Shown here: positions 49,724 through 57,801 of the stretch, piece after piece
Numbering within the stretch: the stretch's first letter is position 1
Layout: the number at the start of each line of letters is the position of its first letter
From: Thiohalomonas sp963783235
Lineage (GTDB): Bacteria; Pseudomonadota; Gammaproteobacteria; Thiohalomonadales; Thiohalomonadaceae
Assembly (NCBI GenBank): GCA_963783235.1
Contig: CAWAMN010000002.1
Location: forward strand, 124,001-188,000
DNA length: 64,000 nt
Reading direction: 5' to 3'
Notes under the pieces: generated by a model
What the model was told of the DNA's origin: nothing
Seen by the model: only the letters and a program-made list of their open reading frames with translations
The model's database searches: none
Position numbers and translations under genes: made by a program

Positions 49724-49879
49724 GGTCTCGCCTCCCAAGGCAACGGCAGAGTAATGCGCTTGGCACTGATTCTAGACGTAGCCTGCCGGGATCATCGGTC
49801 ATACCGCATCACTGAAAGAGGGAAAAGGGGTGGTATCCGGGTCGTATCCCTTTGAGCCGCTGAGTGGAAGGCGAATTCA

Positions 49880-50339
49880 CATCAAAACCGCCTCAGTTCT
49901 CACCCTTGGCGAACAACCCCTGCTCCGGTAGGCTTGATTCATTTCAGGAGAGAGGACCGCGAGGATGCGGCGGAAAATGACGGAGCGTGACACTTCCTGC
50001 AGCCGGAGGCATAGCCACGCTTTATGTTCGCCGAGCCCGGCACCCATTCAGAGGGCATCCTCCCTCGGTTTCCGCCTTCTGCACGCACGAAAACCCTACC
50101 CTTCGGAACCGTTCCCCGCCGCAATTGCAGCGCCGCATAGCGGCACCACCAAACGCCAGCGCGTTGATCCCCGTACATTTTCCTTCCCGATACCCCGCTG
50201 TTACACGGCTGTTTCGTCGTGCTATCCGGGCGGCGGCGTGTATCAAACCGGATTTTTAAACACGTGCTAATCGCTAACCGATTGAATTTGTGACCAATTA
50301 GGGGCCAAACTTGGCTGGGTTTTGGGGCAATATGCGGCG
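49880..50339 (+). repeat. Diverged arm of the inverted repeat, right
   Basis: Homologous to 40871-41335 in opposite orientation, with roughly one difference in five bases. No supported gene lies in 49724-50508 outside the recombinase leader. Confidence 0.7.
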
Positions 50340-50396
50340 ATCAGCCGCCGACATGTAGTTGAACTAAACCGCCTCACGGCGGTGGTAAAAACCTAG

Positions 50397-50426
50397 AGGC
50401 GTGGACCGGTTCCGCGCCTTTTTTGT
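50397..50426 (+). terminator. Terminator-like hairpin in recombinase leader
   Basis: AGGCG-TGGA ... TCC-GCGCCT followed by TTTTT, 83 bp before the recombinase ATG (the mirror copy is at about 40784-40813). It may protect the element from read-through transcription or attenuate its operon. Confidence 0.55.
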
Positions 50427-50508
50427 GCTCGGGCGCGGACCGCTGGTGCTGATAGTGGCAGCGTCTTCGCTGAACGGCTGCGAGGCAGTCGACAGCGGAG
50501 ACAATGCC

Positions 50509-51363
50509 ATGAGCAAGCTCAGTGAAAAGATGGACCAGGACATGCTGGTGCGCGGGTTGAGCGTCCGCACCCGCGACTCCTACCTGCGGGCCGTGCGTGG
50601 ACTGGCCAAGTACTACCAGCGCAGTCCGGACCGAATCAGCGAAGCGCAGGTTCAGCGCTATCTGGCCTACCTGATCGGCGAACGCCAACTCGCCTGGAGC
50701 AGCTGCAACATCGCGGTCAGCGGGTTGCGGTTCTTCTATCGGCATACGCTGGGTCGAGACGAGGCGCACTTCAAGATCCCGCGCGCTCGTCAGAGGCAGC
50801 GGATCCCCGAGATCCCGAGTGCGGCCACCATCGCTCACGTCCTGGAACAGACCTGCCATGTGCGCGACCGCGCGATGATCATGCTGGCCTTTGGGTCCGG
50901 ACTGCGGGTGAGCGAGATCGCCCGCCTGAAGGTGGCGGACATCGACAGCGGGCAGATGTGCATCCGGGTCCATGGCGGCAAAGGTGACAAAGACCGGCTG
51001 ACGCTGCTGCCCGAAAGACTGCTGAGCGCGCTGCGCCGCTACTGGAGCGCCTACCATCCGCACCGATGGCTGTTTGAAGGGCGGGATCGGAACCGGCCGA
51101 TCAGCGTGAGTGTGGTGCAAAAGAGCTGGAAAAGAGCCCAACGCCGTGCCGGCCTCAGCAAACCCTGTGGGATGCACTGCCTGCGCCATGCCTTCGCCAC
51201 CGCGATGCTGGAGAGCGGTGTCGACTTGGCGACCCTCCAACGGCTGCTCGGCCACGGGCACATCGGAACCACGCAACGCTACCTCCACCTCAGCGCCGAG
51301 CGGATGATAAAGACCGTCTCGCCCCTGGATCGGTGGGCTGAACTGAAGGCACCGGAGCACTAA
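50509..51363 (+). CDS. Tyrosine recombinase carried by IS91 element, copy B
   Basis: Identical in translation to copy A (284 residues, ATG 50509). The catalytic set is Arg (GLRVSE), Lys (GGKGDKDR), HCLRH, HGHIG and the YLHL tyrosine. It is followed after 4 bp by the transposase gene. Confidence 0.9.
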   Translation: MSKLSEKMDQDMLVRGLSVRTRDSYLRAVRGLAKYYQRSPDRISEAQVQRYLAYLIGERQLAWSSCNIAVSGLRFFYRHTLGRDEAHFKIPRARQRQRIPEIPSAATIAHVLEQTCHVRDRAMIMLAFGSGLRVSEIARLKVADIDSGQMCIRVHGGKGDKDRLTLLPERLLSALRRYWSAYHPHRWLFEGRDRNRPISVSVVQKSWKRAQRRAGLSKPCGMHCLRHAFATAMLESGVDLATLQRLLGHGHIGTTQRYLHLSAERMIKTVSPLDRWAELKAPEH

Positions 51364-51367
51364 GGGC

Positions 51368-52576
51368 GTGAGCCGCCCCAAGGGCGGCGCGGGATCGGTT
51401 GTCGAACTGGCGGACATTGTTCGAGCCGTTGGAGGGGCCTACCGAACCGATCACCGACTGTGTCCGGAGCAGCGCCAGGCACTCCGGGCCATCGTGGCGT
51501 GCCGCACGGCCGAGCTGGGCGGGCACCGCTCCCAGTGCGAGGCCTGTGGTCGCGAAGTGCATCACTACCACTCCTGCGGCAACCGCCACTGCCCCAAGTG
51601 CCAAGCCTTAGCGAAGGAGCGCTGGGTCCAAAAGCGCCGTGCGGAATTGCTGCCGGTGGAGTACTTCCACGTGGTATTCACCCTGCCGCACCGCCTCAAC
51701 CGGCTCGCCCAGTGGCACCCGCGGTTGGTCTATCGGCTGCTGTTTCAGTGCGCCTCGCGAACCCTGCTGGAGGTGGGCCGAAACCCGCGCTGGCTGGGTG
51801 CCGAGCTCGGCATCACCGCCGTGCTGCACACCTGGGGGCAGCGGCTGGACCAACACGTGCATCTGCACTGCATCGTCACCGGCGGCGGCCTGAGCGCCGA
51901 TAAGGGACAATGGAAGCGCGCCAAGCCCCACTTTCTGTTTCCGGTGCGGGTGCTGTCGACGGTGTTTCGCGGCAAATTCCTCGAAGCCCTGGGGTACGCC
52001 TGGGCCGCCGGCGAGTGCAACGGGGACGACACCCACCCCGGCATGAGTCCGGAGGTGTACCAAGGCCTGCTCCAAGAGCTAACCGCCACCGAGTGGGTCG
52101 TCTACGCCAAACCGCCCTTCGCCGGTCCCGAGCAGGTCATCCAATACCTCGGCCGCTATACCCACCGGGTCGCCATCGGCAACCACCGGCTGCTGGCCTT
52201 TAATGGAACTCAGGTGACCTTCCGCTGGCGCGACTACGCCCATGCTAACAAGCTAAAGGCCATGCCCCTTGAGGCGGACGAATTTCTCCGGCGCTTCCTT
52301 CTACACGTCCTGCCCAAGGGCGTGCAGCGCATCCGCCATTACGGCCTGCTCGCCAACCGCGGCAAGAGCGAACGTCTGGCTCAAGCCCGCCAGGCACTGG
52401 CGGCGGCGCCGCCGGAGCCCGTGGAGCTTGAGAGCGTCGAGCAGTTTATGCGCCGGGTACTCGGCATCGATATTCACCGCTGCCCGCACTGTGGCGTCGG
52501 GAGGCTGGTGCTCGTGGCCATCATCCCCGCACAGCGCAGCCCGCCGGCGACCGGCCCGCCGGGAGCTTACGCATGA
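51368..52576 (+). CDS. IS91-family transposase, copy B
   Basis: Identical in translation to copy A (402 residues, GTG 51368): zinc-binding CEACG/CPKCQ, HUH HVHLHC and Y2 motif YLGRY. The 277 bp between its stop and the attC hold no supported gene; a 93-residue frame there is probably by chance. Confidence 0.93.
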   Translation: MSRPKGGAGSVVELADIVRAVGGAYRTDHRLCPEQRQALRAIVACRTAELGGHRSQCEACGREVHHYHSCGNRHCPKCQALAKERWVQKRRAELLPVEYFHVVFTLPHRLNRLAQWHPRLVYRLLFQCASRTLLEVGRNPRWLGAELGITAVLHTWGQRLDQHVHLHCIVTGGGLSADKGQWKRAKPHFLFPVRVLSTVFRGKFLEALGYAWAAGECNGDDTHPGMSPEVYQGLLQELTATEWVVYAKPPFAGPEQVIQYLGRYTHRVAIGNHRLLAFNGTQVTFRWRDYAHANKLKAMPLEADEFLRRFLLHVLPKGVQRIRHYGLLANRGKSERLAQARQALAAAPPEPVELESVEQFMRRVLGIDIHRCPHCGVGRLVLVAIIPAQRSPPATGPPGAYA

Positions 52577-52853
52577 ATCCTGAACGTATCCTTGAGCATT
52601 GCCACATCGACGGGCCGGTGCGAGCCTACTCGCCCCGCCGTCGGCAATTGACGCCTCTGCGCCTGTTTGGGATATTGGTCTCAAATGGAACTCACCGAAA
52701 AGGACGCGACCGTCCATGGACAATCCGGAACCCCAGCGCTGCGGATGGCGTTTTGCTTCCCTTTTTCGCACTCCTGCAGTCAATCGGCTGCACATCGACC
52801 CCCGCGCGCCGAATACAAATCCCATTAGCCCAAGCGCCCTGCCGGGCGGTTTA

Positions 52854-52948
52854 GTCCAACAGCGTGTATCCCGCCTGCGCGCGAGGGTGCAGGGCCTTCG
52901 GCGGGACGTCGTGCCGGCGCAGGCCAGATACACGCCATTTCGTTATGT
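52854..52948 (+). other. attC recombination site, right (start of cassette array)
   Basis: Core GTCCAAC (52854; perfect RYYYAAC) and GTTATGT (52942) with paired arms GCGTGTATC/GATACACGC and GCCTGCGC/GCGCAGGC. It is the inverted copy of 38262-38356. Identity between the two copies stops within the GTTAT core, exactly where cassettes join. Confidence 0.78.
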
Positions 52949-52955
52949 GTAAAAA

Positions 52956-53801
52956 ATGGAAAACAACATGAATGATGAACAAACGCCAGTGAGCTTAGAG
53001 GCGAAGGTAAGTGATAAATCTCTCACATGGGGTAGCTTGACAGCAAGAACACTGTCTGGATATGCCCTATTTGTTGTTGCTAGCCATCTTTTCTACCCAG
53101 CCTATACAGAGACACACTGGACTACTGCACAGAAAGTGGTTGGTTCTCTATTTGGGTATCTTTTAGAGTTCTTGGCCATTTATATAACAACAGTATTTGT
53201 TGCGGTTATAATCGCAAAATCCTCTGCCAAGAATCGAAACAAGCCACTTACACCATTCTTAAATGGTGCCTTAATTGTTACTATGGCTATAGCATGCTTC
53301 ATGATTTATGGTGGATGGTATGCATCAAATAATTCGACAAATGTTAAAACAACACAACCAGCTCCTGAAAGTGTTCGAGAAACACCATCCATCTCAATAA
53401 AACCCATCAAAGCTTATTCAACCATTCAAACCGCTGAGGGTGTGACGGAGGCAGATTTAGATCAAGCAGCACTCTCTGATCTGGAAACATGGCTTGTGGA
53501 AACAATGCTTCAAAAAGGCAGAAATAGTTATGCTGAAATGGGTTACAACCCAAAAGACTTTAAGCCAAAAGTGTCGGCGAATTCTGTTTATGTTGCTGCT
53601 GGAGGAAAAAAGCTCGCAATCATTAAAATCAACATGGACAACTCTATGCGCTCAGTAACAATTATGGGCATTAAAGGTGATGAGCTTCATAGGGTTAGCT
53701 GCATCCGCGCCAGCAATCAGGATATACCTGTGTGGTCTGGACCATGTGGAGATGAAATAAATAAAACATTTGGTGTCAGCGTACAACCAAAAAACACATA
53801 A
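52956..53801 (+). CDS. Cassette gene C2: membrane protein with exported domain
   Basis: The 281-residue protein starts at ATG 52956 (or 52968), 8 bp after the attC core. It has three hydrophobic segments (about 33-50, 65-92 and 105-123) and then a soluble C-terminal domain of about 150 residues with VTEADLDQAALSDLETWLVETMLQKG and VAAGGKKLAIIKINMDNSMRSVTIMGIKG. The codon use is AT-rich (many AAA, AAT, ATT), unlike the chromosome, a sign of transfer. The stop lies inside the next attC. No family is recognised. Confidence 0.75.
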   Translation: MENNMNDEQTPVSLEAKVSDKSLTWGSLTARTLSGYALFVVASHLFYPAYTETHWTTAQKVVGSLFGYLLEFLAIYITTVFVAVIIAKSSAKNRNKPLTPFLNGALIVTMAIACFMIYGGWYASNNSTNVKTTQPAPESVRETPSISIKPIKAYSTIQTAEGVTEADLDQAALSDLETWLVETMLQKGRNSYAEMGYNPKDFKPKVSANSVYVAAGGKKLAIIKINMDNSMRSVTIMGIKGDELHRVSCIRASNQDIPVWSGPCGDEINKTFGVSVQPKNT

Positions 53802-53882
53802 CACGGCACTCCAGGTGACCCACTGCCGCGTCGCTCCTATCGTCGCTATGCGTCAGCGGTCCCCTAAGTTTGGTCGTTATGT
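53796..53882 (+). other. attC site of cassette C2
   Basis: Cores ACATAAC (53796) and GTTATGT (53876), 87 bp. The centre has GCGTCGCTCCTATCGTCGC, shared with the attC at 56598. The arms pair imperfectly. Confidence 0.75.
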
Positions 53883-53901
53883 TTCAAGGAGCTGAGGCCG
53901 C

Positions 53902-54501
53902 ATGAGAAAAATCGTATGGGCCATTATTGCAGTCACTATGGTTGCCTATTTTGTCAGTTCGCACACGGTGAACAAAGCCAAACGCGAAGCTGAAAAAGCT
54001 GAGGCGGAGAGAGTAGAGCGGGTTACGAAGGCCGCTGTAACTGAAATGGCTACAAGAACGAACGCAATATCAGACTGGAAAGAGTCCTTAAGTAAAGGCG
54101 AAAAATTCCGGTTCGAGCCCATCTTGACGGTCGAGTTAGAGCGGCTATGGCTACAGCAAAAGCCAATTCTATTTATAGGCTCAATAAAGGATGTTGCCAC
54201 ACATGACAGTACTCGGTATGAAATTTCAGTTGAAAGAAGTCTTCACGGCAGCTTCAACTATATGTTCGGAACAGAATTGCAGCTGTCGCTACTATCGAAA
54301 AAAGAGTACGTTGATGTTTTCCTAAAGAATCACCCAGATATATTCAAAGACTTTGGGTTTAATAACGGCGTAGCTGTGGTGGCGCGTATCAATGGCATAA
54401 AGACTACTACCGTTCTAGGAGAGGAAGGAGAACGAGAGGAAGTAAAAATAGGTGTTGGTGAATTGGTGGAAATCTTGTACACGGGAGATGTGACATTTTG
54501 A
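53902..54501 (+). CDS. Cassette gene C3: anchored exported protein
   Basis: The 199-residue protein starts at ATG 53902 with AAGGAG upstream. The N-terminal signal-anchor is about residues 4-20 (IVWAIIAVTMVAYFVSS), followed by an AE/K-rich helix (NKAKREAEKAEAERVERV). A beta-rich domain has LWLQQKPILFIGSIKDVATHDSTRYEISVERS and ends VGELVEILYTGDVTF. The layout suggests an inner-membrane-anchored periplasmic OB- or SH3-like domain. Family not recognised. Confidence 0.75.
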   Translation: MRKIVWAIIAVTMVAYFVSSHTVNKAKREAEKAEAERVERVTKAAVTEMATRTNAISDWKESLSKGEKFRFEPILTVELERLWLQQKPILFIGSIKDVATHDSTRYEISVERSLHGSFNYMFGTELQLSLLSKKEYVDVFLKNHPDIFKDFGFNNGVAVVARINGIKTTTVLGEEGEREEVKIGVGELVEILYTGDVTF

Positions 54502-54502
54502 A

Positions 54503-54590
54503 ACATAACAAGGCAAATTCACTCGGACGACAAAAGGGACCGCTCCTCCGTCGCGCTGCTTTTTGCCTCCGGTGATTTGCGGCGTTATAA
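54503..54590 (+). other. attC site of cassette C3
   Basis: Cores ACATAAC (54503) and GTTATAA (54584). The arms GCAAATTCAC/GTGATTTGC and GGACGACAAAAGG / CTTTTTGCCTCC pair, with a CGTCGCGC centre. Confidence 0.82.
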
Positions 54591-54593
54591 CCC

Positions 54594-55013
54594 ATGAAAC
54601 GCACTGCGCTCATCCTTGTCCTCGCATTCCCGATCTTCGCGCATGCGGCGCTTCTCGGCACAGAAAGAACATGGGCGTTCATGCAATCGGTCGGAGGCAT
54701 CGAACTGGGCACCCCAGAAAACAAAGGCAAAAGCTGGTCTTTGCCTTTGCTATGCGATGTCTCCGGGTTCAAGGAGTTCACTGTAAAACCAACTTTACTG
54801 AATTCCGCTTTGGTTTGGGCAGATACCGAAACAAATGTCGTCGGCCAAGAAATATTCATCACGATCGAAACCGGAGTGATAAATCTTTCGGAAGGAAAGA
54901 CCAGTTGCGGCCCTGCTGAGCTTGGCAGCATCAAGTCGGGGAATTACAGGGTAATTTATCGAGATCCAAATGGCTCAAAGCATTTGGTGGGGGAAGTGGA
55001 AATTGGGTTATAA
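54594..55013 (+). CDS. Cassette gene C4: small secreted protein
   Basis: The 139-residue protein starts at ATG 54594, four bases after the attC core, with no clear ribosome binding site. A Sec signal peptide (MKRTALILVLAFPIFAHA) precedes a 121-residue beta-rich domain with GKSWSLPLLCDVSGFKEFTVKP and a second Cys (GKTSCGPAEL), so one disulfide is possible. It ends in NYRVIYRDPNGSKHLVGEVEIGL. Family not recognised. Confidence 0.75.
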   Translation: MKRTALILVLAFPIFAHAALLGTERTWAFMQSVGGIELGTPENKGKSWSLPLLCDVSGFKEFTVKPTLLNSALVWADTETNVVGQEIFITIETGVINLSEGKTSCGPAELGSIKSGNYRVIYRDPNGSKHLVGEVEIGL

Positions 55014-55094
55014 CAACGCCATCAACTCGGACAGCCAAAAGCGCCGCTCCTTCGTCGCGTCACTTTTGGCTGCCGGTCATGGCGAACGTTATGC
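55008..55094 (+). other. attC site of cassette C4
   Basis: Cores TTATAAC (55008) and GTTATGC (55088). The arms are strongly paired: CGCCAT/ATGGCG and GGACAGCCAAAAG / CTTTTGGCTGCC. Confidence 0.88.
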
Positions 55095-55444
55095 CTGGGA
55101 AGGGCCTAGCCATTAACCGCAGAAAGAATAGAAAGAAGCGTGCTAAGGTGGAGCATCTAACAGAAAAGCCATCGATTTTGGCGTTTTTTGCCGCGTTGCG
55201 CGAAGCCTATCAAAGGAGCTGGTTATGGGTGTTTATCTCTGCGTTCATGGTTGCTTGGCTCGGGTACGAAATTACTGAGGCGTTTGCGACGCATAGCATT
55301 TCCAATCTCCGAGTTCAGAACCAAGTTGAATTCGGCGAGGCTCCTGTTTGGTTTTTGTTCGTCTTTATGATCAAAGCAATTGCGTTGATTGGGAGCACTA
55401 CGTACCTTTCACTTTTTGTTGTCGACTTATTCGGTAAGAAGTAG
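55091..55444 (+). CDS. Cassette gene C5: small membrane protein
   Basis: The 117-residue protein has ATG 55091 inside the attC core GTTATGC, a known cassette layout. The N-terminus is basic (NRRKNRKKRAKVEHL), then two hydrophobic segments (about 41-62, WLWVFISAFMVAWLGY, and 88-112). Family not recognised. Confidence 0.7.
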   Translation: MPGKGLAINRRKNRKKRAKVEHLTEKPSILAFFAALREAYQRSWLWVFISAFMVAWLGYEITEAFATHSISNLRVQNQVEFGEAPVWFLFVFMIKAIALIGSTTYLSLFVVDLFGKK

Positions 55445-55445
55445 T

Positions 55446-55550
55446 GCATAACCCACGGTTTCAGGCGATCCGCAAAAGCGGCGCAAATTGTTTATTGGTG
55501 TTTAGCTTTGGGTGGGCCGCTTTTCCGGTCACCTGAACCAGTCGTTAGCA
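55446..55550 (+). other. attC site of cassette C5
   Basis: Cores GCATAAC (55446) and GTTAGCA (55544). The arms TTTCAGG/CCTGAA and AAAAGCGGC/GCCGCTTTT pair with a 105 bp span. Confidence 0.88.
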
Positions 55551-55568
55551 TCAGAAGGATTAGGGATA

Positions 55569-55910
55569 GTGCTTAGAATTATTTCAGGGATATTTGGAGC
55601 CTATGGCGGTTACATATTAGCTGCTAGTTATCCGCTGATTTCTTGGTCGCATTTCGCCTTAAGTGCATTCTGCTTAATTGGCTCGGTTGGACTTTGGCAA
55701 AAAAGACCTTGGTCAAAGTACATTGTCGACTCAGTCGCCTTCCTGTTTACGGGTTATTGGTGTTGGATGATATTCCAAGTGTGGGAAAGGGGCTGGCCAT
55801 ATAACACTGCAACTCACTCAGCAATATCACTTGCGCCAGGTATTTTCATGGTCGCATTGGCTCTTGGTTCCATGGTTGTGGTTCATAGGGCATTCAAAAA
55901 TGTACACTAA
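55569..55910 (+). CDS. Cassette gene C6: small multi-span membrane protein
   Basis: The 113-residue protein starts at GTG 55569 with AGAAGGA nine bases upstream. Four hydrophobic segments (about 3-20, 24-41, 50-70 and 83-106) cover nearly the whole chain, with WLWQKRPW-type loops (GLWQKRPWSKYIVDSVAFLF). Its attC is interrupted right at the stop codon by an intron remnant. Family not recognised. Confidence 0.72.
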   Translation: MLRIISGIFGAYGGYILAASYPLISWSHFALSAFCLIGSVGLWQKRPWSKYIVDSVAFLFTGYWCWMIFQVWERGWPYNTATHSAISLAPGIFMVALALGSMVVVHRAFKNVH

Positions 55911-56597
55911 TCGGGTAGCCGGGGGTTTCTAACCCCCAGCCCCCACAGCACCCCGCATGCGGGTCCGCACGGGGCGCTTCCCTCGGAGTTAAAAGGACAC
56001 ACCGTAAAATGCCGACCTTCAACGCTGGTTACGTGACGAACCGCCAAGGCCGTTTCACCCGGTCGGGTGCATTACGGTCGTTGAGATCCGTCCGGCTCTC
56101 TCGTTGCCGAAGGTTCAGGCCTTCACCCTGTCCCACCCATTACGGTGGGCGTTTGGCTACTATGCCGTCTGCTGACTTCTGTCCCATCACGTCAGACGTT
56201 ACCGTAAGACGCGCTACCCGAGTCACGGTAGGGTCCGATGGTGATTCCAGTCCTTTCGGGCTGGCCCTCAATTCGGCTCCCGTGGCGGCTCAGGCCGCAA
56301 GTGAGACAGATCTCCCCGGATAAGAACATGAACTTTCCGTGCACAACCGCCGCATTTACCCTGTCCACGCGACTCTATGGGCTTCGTCATCTTGTGCTGA
56401 CTCGCCCCCGGACTAGGCCTTCTATGCGATTTCTGTCCGTCGGCTCGCACTTTTGCGCTCGGGCTTCCTCCAGACCCCACCTCGCGGTGACGCCCTTGCC
56501 GTCGGCTAGTAGTTATCGTCAATCCCTTACGGGTCAACGTAGAGTCTCCTACAGGGGACTTCCACCCCATCAGTTCATGCCCATGCCGGGCGTACAC
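55911..56597 (-). mobile_element. Group IIC-attC intron, ORF-less, copy 1
   Basis: On the minus strand it starts GTGTACGCCCGGCATGGGCA (group II 5' end) at 56597 and runs through domain I (GGTGGAAGTCCCC, AAGTGCGAGCCGACGG). It ends with a domain V (AGCGCCCCGTGCGGACCCGC and its return arm) and a domain VI hairpin (GGGGGTTAGAAACCCCC) finishing CTACCCGA at 55911. The reverse transcriptase gene is gone; only about 690 bp remain of the usual ~2 kb. It lies inside an attC and opposite to the cassettes, as known for IIC-attC introns. The exact ends are uncertain by a few bases. Confidence 0.85.
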
Positions 56598-56684
56598 AAA
56601 ACACTCCAGCCGACCCGGTGCGACGCCGCTCCTATCGTCGCTCTGTGGCACCGGCGGGCTGAGTTCAACCGATGGGCGTCATAG
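56598..56684 (+). other. Remaining half of the attC of cassette C6
   Basis: CACTCCAGCCGACCCGGTGC and GCACCGGCGGGCTGAG pair imperfectly, with a GTCATAG end core (56678). Together with CTAA at 55910 it forms the attC split by the intron. Confidence 0.75.
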
Positions 56685-56710
56685 AGAGCGAGTCAGTGAG
56701 TAGAGTGTCG

Positions 56711-57244
56711 ATGAGGCGAGTTGCGGTTTTTGGCAACGCTGGCGGTGGCAAATCAACGCTAGCTCGGCAACTGGCGAGCATTACCGGTTTGCCGCTGCAC
56801 TCACTCGACACCATTAAGTACGAGCCTGGTGGCGGTGAGGTGCCTCACAAGGAGTACCTTCAGATTCATTCCGAACTCATAGGCGGAGAGGAGTGGATCA
56901 TTGATGGGTTCGGCTGCGTGTCGTCGGCTTGGGAGCGCTTTTCGGCTGCTGATACGTTGATATACGTCGACCTACCGCTTTTCACACATTACGTGTGGGT
57001 TACGAAGCGCCTCGTAAAGGGCTTCGTCGTAACGCCCGAGGGATGGCCAGAGAACAGTCCAATTTGGAGCGGCACCGTTAACAGCTATCGAATTATCCGT
57101 CTCTGTCATGAACAGCTGACACCGAGATACCGGCAGCTTGTCGCAGAGCAGGCCGCTCACAAGCGAGTGCATCACTTGAGATCGCCAAAGGCCATTAGGG
57201 CTTTTGTCGGCGCTGTTACCGATGAGTATTCCGGTGTCCGGTGA
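56711..57244 (+). CDS. Cassette gene C7: P-loop kinase (FlaR/adenylate-kinase-like)
   Basis: The 177-residue protein starts at ATG 56711 (upstream in-frame starts fall in or next to the attC). Walker A is GNAGGGKSTLARQLA near residue 8. Then come LPLHSLDTIKYEPGG, EWIIDGFGCVSSAWERFSAADTLIYVDLP (Walker-B-like strand) and a lid region TKRLVKGFVV. It matches the small P-loop proteins annotated as topology-modulation or adenylate-kinase-like. Its true phosphate acceptor is unknown. This is the only cassette with a recognised fold. Confidence 0.85.
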   Translation: MRRVAVFGNAGGGKSTLARQLASITGLPLHSLDTIKYEPGGGEVPHKEYLQIHSELIGGEEWIIDGFGCVSSAWERFSAADTLIYVDLPLFTHYVWVTKRLVKGFVVTPEGWPENSPIWSGTVNSYRIIRLCHEQLTPRYRQLVAEQAAHKRVHHLRSPKAIRAFVGAVTDEYSGVR

Positions 57245-57256
57245 AATGACGCCCAA

Positions 57257-57455
57257 TCGGGTAGCCGGGGGTTTCTAACCCCCAGCCCCCACAGCACCCC
57301 GCATGCGGGTCCGCACGGGGCGCTTCCCTCAGAGTTAAAAGGACCACCGTGCTCTATGGGCTTCGTCATCTTGTGCTGACTCGCCCCCGGACTAGGTCTT
57401 CTATGCGCGCGTGGACAGGGTAAATGCGGCGGTTGTGCATGGAAAGTTCATGTTC
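57257..57455 (-). mobile_element. Group IIC-attC intron, rearranged remnant, copy 2
   Basis: Domains V and VI (57257-57335) are nearly identical to copy 1. They then join directly to a piece of domain I (57351-57408) and to an inverted ~47 bp piece (57409-57455) whose direct form lies at 56324-56370. It splits the GCCCAAC attC core of cassette C7 after GCCCAA. Non-functional. Confidence 0.8.
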
Positions 57456-57471
57456 CCAGACATCTAGCAAT

Positions 57472-57765
57472 ATGAAGGCATTCAGGAATCAACCAGATCA
57501 TGACTTCTGGCGGAAGCCATTCACCGGGCGCGAAACGGCGAGGTTCCTATGGGGCCTTTCGGTGGTCTTTCTTTATCTCGCCTGGACGGATTGGCGCTAC
57601 CCGCAGGAGCCTCCTTTTTCGGGTAGAGGAGTCTGGCTGAAGGCTTTGGCCTTTCAGAACTTCGGGCCGGAAGGAGTCGCGGCAATTTGGGCGACCTTCG
57701 CTGTGCTGCTAATCGTAGCCGGGATCGTGATATGGAATAGAACCAATGAAACCAATGATCGCTAA
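57472..57765 (+). CDS. Cassette gene C8: small membrane protein
   Basis: The 97-residue protein starts at ATG 57472. It has MKAFRNQPDHDFWRKPFTGRETARF, then two hydrophobic segments (about 27-43, WGLSVVFLYLAWTDWRY, and 68-90). An upstream in-frame region to 57424 lies in the intron remnant and is less likely. The stop merges with the third intron end. Family not recognised. Confidence 0.65.
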   Translation: MKAFRNQPDHDFWRKPFTGRETARFLWGLSVVFLYLAWTDWRYPQEPPFSGRGVWLKALAFQNFGPEGVAAIWATFAVLLIVAGIVIWNRTNETNDR

Positions 57766-57801
57766 TCGGGTAGCCGGGGGTTCTTAACCCCCAGCCCCCA
57801 C
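57766..57801 (-). mobile_element. Group IIC-attC intron 3' end (domain VI only), copy 3
   Basis: TCGGGTAGCCGGGGGTTCTT and the return AACCCCCAGCCCCCACA match the last ~36 bp of copies 1 and 2, again joined to a TAA of the preceding gene. Confidence 0.75.

Larger units (their letters stand above)
50340..52853 (+). mobile_element. IS91-type element with tyrosine recombinase, copy B
   Basis: The inverted twin of copy A. Coordinates of matching points always sum to 91210, so there are no indels between the copies. It ends at the attC at 52854. The element lies at the left border of the cassette array. Confidence 0.8.
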
